The translations under genes and the position numbers were made by a program. A stretch of 64,000 nt of DNA, taken from an uncultured Saprospiraceae bacterium. Its GTDB lineage: Bacteria > Bacteroidota > Bacteroidia > Chitinophagales > Saprospiraceae. The notes beneath the pieces are model-generated. The model was given only the letters and a program-made list of their open reading frames with translations. It did not search any database and was not told the origin of the DNA. Numbering within the stretch: position 1 is the stretch's first letter; the number at the start of each line of letters is the position of its first letter. Where the stretch lies: positions 62,001 to 126,000 of the forward strand of contig CALFBH010000075.1 of NCBI GenBank assembly GCA_937951615.1. The letters are read 5' to 3'. Positions 58,325 through 64,000 of this stretch are shown here, piece by piece.

Positions 58325-58497
58325 TTACCCAATTTAGTTTTTTTTAAATTATTACTTGAAACTATTTTATCTGCTTTTGATTGAGCCAAACCTCGTTCAA
58401 TTTTTTGTAATACAATAAGCCTTTCTATTAGCTCATCTACAGAAAACTGTTCTGGTAGTTGTTTAACACTGTCAATAACTTGTTGTCTATCTAACAT
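58312..58497 (-). CDS. Antitoxin-like small protein paired with truncated ParE
   Basis: MLDRQQVIDSVKQLPEQFSVDELIERLIVLQKIERGLAQSKADKIVSSNNLKKTKLGKWLR; 4-codon overlap with toxin frame. Confidence 0.68.
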   Translation of the reverse strand: MLDRQQVIDSVKQLPEQFSVDELIERLIVLQKIERGLAQSKADKIVSSNNLKKTKLGKWLR

Positions 58498-58551
58498 CTG
58501 TTTAATTTTCTTACAAGATATAAAAAAATAAGGTAGTTTCAAATACCCAAT

Positions 58552-59934
58552 TTAAACCACCAAGGACGTCTTCCCGCGTTTTAGGAATTGTCCGTATCCT
58601 TTTTGAATGCCTACACTTCCTTTATCAATTGCTTTTTTGCCACGTAGGAATACCTGTTCGCATTTGCCGGTGACTTGCCAGCCTTCGTAGCCAGAGTAAT
58701 CGACATTCATGTGGTGGCTTTTCACCGAAAGGGTGTGTTCTTTATTGGGATCTAAAATGACTAAATCGGCATCTGAACCGATAGCGATACAGCCTTTTTT
58801 CGGGTGCATGCCGAATATTTTTGCCGCATTGGTTGAGGTGACTTCTACGAATTTGTTGGGGCTGATTTTTCCTTTTTTCACGCCTTCAGAAAACAGCAAT
58901 TCTATTCGATGCTCGATGGCTGGATGTCCATTCGGTATTTTAGAAAAATCGTCTTTGCCCATGAGTTTTTGTTCCCATTTGAATGGACAATGATCTGTAC
59001 CGACGACTTGTATTAAGCCTTGATTCAGTCCTGCCCATAAGGCAGTTTGGTCTTTCTTTTCCCGTAAGGGCGGACTCATGACCCACTTGGCACCTTCAAA
59101 GTCTTTTTCGTATAAAGAAGCATCTAAGAGCAGGTATTGAATACAAGTTTCGACAAACATTTTTTGATTGCGCAAAGCGGCTTTACGGACAGCATTGAGC
59201 GCACCTTCACAGGTCATGTGTACAATGTAACCTGGCACGCCTGTATAGTTCGCCATGTCGCAAAACCGCCCAGAGGCCTCTGCTTCCGTGACTTCTGGCT
59301 GTGATAAATAATGGTATAATGGAGATAGTTTGCCTTCTGCACGATGCTTGGCAATGAGGGCATCAATCATATCGCCATTGGTCGCATGAACGGTGACAAT
59401 GCCGCCCTGCTCGCGCACTTCTTTCATCAGCCCGACCATCTGCCCATCGTCAATCATCAATGCGCCTTTGTATGCCATGAAGGTTTTGAAAGATGAAATG
59501 CCTTCTTCTTCAATCATTTGTCGGACTTCCTTCGCTGTGTTGTCATTGAAATCAGTCACGGCAATATGAAAACCATAATCGCCATAAGCATTTCCATTGG
59601 AGCGTCCCTGCCATGCGTCGAGCGCGTGGTGGAGCGATTTGCCCTGTGTTTGCAGGACAAAATCTATGACGGTGGTCGTGCCGCCATGTAGGGCAGCGAG
59701 TGTTCCGGTTGAGTAGTCGTCGCTGGAAAACGTTCCCATAAATGGCATGTCGAGATGCACGTGGGGATCAATGCCGCCAGGGATGAGCCATTTGCCTGTT
59801 GCGTCGATAATTTCATCGGCTGGCATATCGAGATTGGCACCGATGGCTTGCACGGTTTCACCTTTGATATAGACGTCGCCGGTGTAGTCGTCGGCTGCGG
59901 TGACTATTCTTGCGTTTTTTATTAGTATGGACAT
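58552..59934 (-). CDS. hydA: Dihydropyrimidinase
   Basis: IDATGKWLIPGGIDPHVHLDMPFMGTFSSDDY; SSFKTFMAYKGALM; GTDHCPF. Confidence 0.94.
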   Translation of the reverse strand: MSILIKNARIVTAADDYTGDVYIKGETVQAIGANLDMPADEIIDATGKWLIPGGIDPHVHLDMPFMGTFSSDDYSTGTLAALHGGTTTVIDFVLQTQGKSLHHALDAWQGRSNGNAYGDYGFHIAVTDFNDNTAKEVRQMIEEEGISSFKTFMAYKGALMIDDGQMVGLMKEVREQGGIVTVHATNGDMIDALIAKHRAEGKLSPLYHYLSQPEVTEAEASGRFCDMANYTGVPGYIVHMTCEGALNAVRKAALRNQKMFVETCIQYLLLDASLYEKDFEGAKWVMSPPLREKKDQTALWAGLNQGLIQVVGTDHCPFKWEQKLMGKDDFSKIPNGHPAIEHRIELLFSEGVKKGKISPNKFVEVTSTNAAKIFGMHPKKGCIAIGSDADLVILDPNKEHTLSVKSHHMNVDYSGYEGWQVTGKCEQVFLRGKKAIDKGSVGIQKGYGQFLKRGKTSLVV

Positions 59935-60111
59935 TTGTTTAAAATTCAAATACAAACAAGAAATTCAAATTCAACTTATCGGGGACTAAGTTACAAAATT
60001 ATTGGAAGTTGGGTAGGATTGAAGTGATTTCAGGCTTCAGATATGTATGAAAATGGAGATTTTTTTCAACTTGTGTAGCGTCAATAAAATGCTTTGTCCA
60101 TTCACTCCACC

Positions 60112-60180
60112 ACCACAAACCTCCGACTCATCAGCTGCCCATCCGCCTTCAAATTACAAAAATACATTTCATAATAAAGT
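60112..60180 (-). pseudogene. Relic of a T9SS type A sorting domain C-terminus
   Basis: Reverse translation YYEMYFCNLKADGQLMSRRFVVVE* resembles ends of type A CTDs; no intact gene upstream. Confidence 0.5.
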
Positions 60181-60235
60181 CTAAATATAAGATACAAATT
60201 TTCCAGGTCATCTGCTCTTTTCAAATAAGATTAGC

Positions 60236-60243
60236 TATTTTTG
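60236..60243 (+). promoter_or_regulatory. -7 box TATTTTTG, 6 nt before tmk ATG
   Basis: tagctatttttgcaaaatATG. Confidence 0.55.
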
Positions 60244-60249
60244 CAAAAT

Positions 60250-60852
60250 ATGTTTATCGTAATAGAAGGCTTGGATGGCTCTGGGAAATCGACTGCTGGA
60301 AAACAACTGGCGGAAGAACTGTGCAGCCGTTTACATAAAAAAGTACAACTGACCCACGAACCCAATAAGGACTACTGCGGTGGGGACTACATTCGTGCAG
60401 TATTGGCAAAAAAAATCACCAAATTTCATCCGCGTGTGCTGCCTTTGTCCTTTGCGGCGAATCGCCTCGATCACTGTGTCCGACTGGTGCAGCCTTGTCT
60501 GGATGCTGGGCAGATGGTCATCAGCGACCGATATTATTTGTCTTCTCTAGTGTATCAAAGTAGCGAAGATTTTCCGTTTGAAAAAGTGATGGAGGTCAAT
60601 GAAAAAGCGCTGAAGCCCGATTTGATTTTCTTTCTCAATGTCAGCAATGAAGTTTGCTATGAGCGCATGAGTATCCGCAATGAGCCGGAGGAGTTGTTTG
60701 AAAGTCGGCTGGATGATTATCGCAAAAAATATATCTCAGCCATTGATTTTTTGCGGACGGTGCATGGTGATTATATTATTGAGATTGATGGAAATGGGAC
60801 GGTCGCGGAGACGGTTCAGCAGATGGTGGAAGTGGTTGAGTCCTTACTGTAG
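60250..60852 (+). CDS. tmk: Thymidylate kinase
   Basis: MFIVIEGLDGSGKSTAGKQLAEEL; SDRYYLSSLVYQ. Confidence 0.95.
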   Translation: MFIVIEGLDGSGKSTAGKQLAEELCSRLHKKVQLTHEPNKDYCGGDYIRAVLAKKITKFHPRVLPLSFAANRLDHCVRLVQPCLDAGQMVISDRYYLSSLVYQSSEDFPFEKVMEVNEKALKPDLIFFLNVSNEVCYERMSIRNEPEELFESRLDDYRKKYISAIDFLRTVHGDYIIEIDGNGTVAETVQQMVEVVESLL

Positions 60853-60900
60853 ATTAAAAATCAGAAATAATTTGAATTTGAATTTGAATTTTGAACTTGA

Positions 60901-62394
<1,494 letters not shown>

Positions 62395-62397
62395 TTG

Positions 62398-62692
62398 GGT
62401 GATTGGTAACTGGTGATTCGTGATTGGTAACTGGAAATTGTCATTCTAAAAAATAATAAACTTTGGTGATTCTTGATTGGTAACTGGTTGATAACCGGAA
62501 ATCAAGAAGTCCAGATTGTAAGCGATAGCGAGACAATCGCAGCCGAAGTCCCTCTCCATCGAAGAATGGAGAGGTTAGGAGAGGCAGATTGCGATATTGA
62601 TTGTCGATAGGAAAAATACATTTTGCTTTGCAAAATGCGTTCTTACATAATAGCCTATCGACCATGGACCATCGACTATGGACAATTCCCCC
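62398..62692. repeat. Composite repeat island between guaB and porZ-like gene
   Basis: TTGGTAACTGGTGATTC arms; cctctccat..atggagagg hairpin (62551-62574); core ATTTTGCTTTGCAAAAT (62620-62636) with ATCGACCATGGACC arm. Confidence 0.85.
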
Positions 62693-62808
62693 ACTTATCT
62701 TTTTTCGCTTTCGCGTAATATTTGAAGCTGATTTGCAGTTTTAAATAGACGTGCAAATTCTCGCACAAAACCTATTCGTGCATTTGTGGCAAAAATAAAA
62801 AACCGTTT

Positions 62809-64000
62809 ATGAAATACACCTTCTACATATTCCTGTTCTTACTCGCTTATACTTCCACGCAGGCACAGGATCTCAGCATCGGACAATGGCGTTCTCACCT
62901 GCCTTACACTTTTGCAGTTTCGGTGGCACAAAGTAGCGAAGCGGTCTATTTTGCCAGTGAGGAATCTTTATTTTCTGTGAATAAATCGGATAATGGAATT
63001 GAATTATTCAATAAAGTCAGCGGACTGAGCGATGCAGGCGTGCAGCGAATAGCCTATAATGAGGCGGTGGAGACTTTGTTTATTGCTTACACAAATAGCA
63101 ATGTTGATCTCATTTCAAAAGAAAGGGGCATTGTCAATATTTCTGCCATCAAGGACGAAAATATCATTGGAGACAATAAGATTTATCACATCTATTTTCA
63201 GGATACATTTGCCTGGCTTTCTACTGGTTTTGGCATTGTGAAATTTGACATGGAAAACGAAGAGTTTCGGTTTACTTCTTTCACCAACTTGAGAATAAAC
63301 AGCATTGTTGCCTATAATGATAATCTCTACGCTTCTACGGATGACGGTGTTTTTCGCATCGGACAAAATGAGTCAGAATTGTATCAGGCTAATTTTGCAA
63401 ACTGGCAAAAACTAGGACCCGCAGAAGGCTTTCCATCGGCTTATTATTCCAATGTCAATGAAACGCTGAACGATAAATTATACGCTGATGTGAATGACAG
63501 TCTTTACGTGTATGATGGTGCAAACTGGCAGTTTTTTTATTATAAAGAGGAACATAGATTTAAAACATTGGCTGCTGGAACAGACCAACTCATTGCAGCT
63601 ATGGTAAATGATAGTTTTATAGATAGAGTTGAAGTCATTCTAACAGGTGGCTTGTCTTATGGCATTACAAGCGGGGAATTGGTCGGCAAAATTGGCGAAG
63701 CTATAGAAGATGAAAATGGCGTGATTTGGATTGCAGATCAGTTTCGGGGTATGGGCAGTTTTAATCCTGACACGGGCGATATTCGCAGCTATGATGTCAA
63801 TGGTCCTTATTCGAGCAATGCCGGAGAAATTATTATACATAATAATGAAGTCTGGGTGGCTGCTGTTTCTGTCAAACCACTTTGGCAATACCGGACTTTG
63901 AGCGATGGCTTTTTTCATTATAAAGACAATCAATGGGAAACTTTACGTCCTTTCGATAACCCTGAATTGAATGGTTATCTGGACATGGTGACGGCGGCAG
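62809..64000 (+). CDS. porZ: PorZ-like T9SS beta-propeller protein, N-terminal part, runs off right edge
   Basis: Not in ORF track (no stop in window). MKYTFYIFLFLLAYTSTQAQDLSIGQWRSHLPYTFAVSVAQSSEAVYFASEESLFSVNKSDNGIELFNKVSGLSDAGVQRIAYN. Confidence 0.82.
   Translation, partial: MKYTFYIFLFLLAYTSTQAQDLSIGQWRSHLPYTFAVSVAQSSEAVYFASEESLFSVNKSDNGIELFNKVSGLSDAGVQRIAYNEAVETLFIAYTNSNVDLISKERGIVNISAIKDENIIGDNKIYHIYFQDTFAWLSTGFGIVKFDMENEEFRFTSFTNLRINSIVAYNDNLYASTDDGVFRIGQNESELYQANFANWQKLGPAEGFPSAYYSNVNETLNDKLYADVNDSLYVYDGANWQFFYYKEEHRFKTLAAGTDQLIAAMVNDSFIDRVEVILTGGLSYGITSGELVGKIGEAIEDENGVIWIADQFRGMGSFNPDTGDIRSYDVNGPYSSNAGEIIIHNNEVWVAAVSVKPLWQYRTLSDGFFHYKDNQWETLRPFDNPELNGYLDMVTAA

Overview
64 kb chromosomal window from a Bacteroidota genome, most likely a Saprospiria-type organism (T9SS sorting domain, GldA, PorZ, DUF2480 and DUF4175 proteins; TAnnTTTG-type -7 boxes). 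The genes are mostly ordinary: a giant subtilisin-LRR protein, a 4-gene nonulosonate (NeuB-like) cluster, gpx, holB, a PSP1 protein, lpxD, tRNA-Gln, ybeY, a MORN-caspase, an SSS symporter, an ABC transporter, DUF4175, GH3, an M1 peptidase, a lytic transglycosylase, a 1985-aa CUB/SprB/T9SS adhesin, gldA, reductive pyrimidine catabolism genes, tmk, guaB, and a porZ-like gene running off the right edge. The ORF track misses a pxpC-like start at the left edge, a truncated ParE-type toxin frame, a T9SS C-terminal relic and the porZ-like partial CDS. The strongest candidate for something undescribed is in the intergenic DNA. Many gaps carry palindromic elements built as [G/T-rich arm, 7-8 bp period] - [hairpin core ~TTTTGCnnnGCAAAA] - [A/C-rich complementary arm]. 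Arm sequences differ completely between loci while the core is conserved, and one arm usually abuts a start codon. A second class (CCTCTCC...GGAGAGG / GCCGAAGGCGGTCTC) sits at gene 3' ends; its best example is a cloverleaf-like palindrome that encodes the last residues and stop codon of a DUF559 nuclease-like gene. All calls were made by eye; no searches were run.
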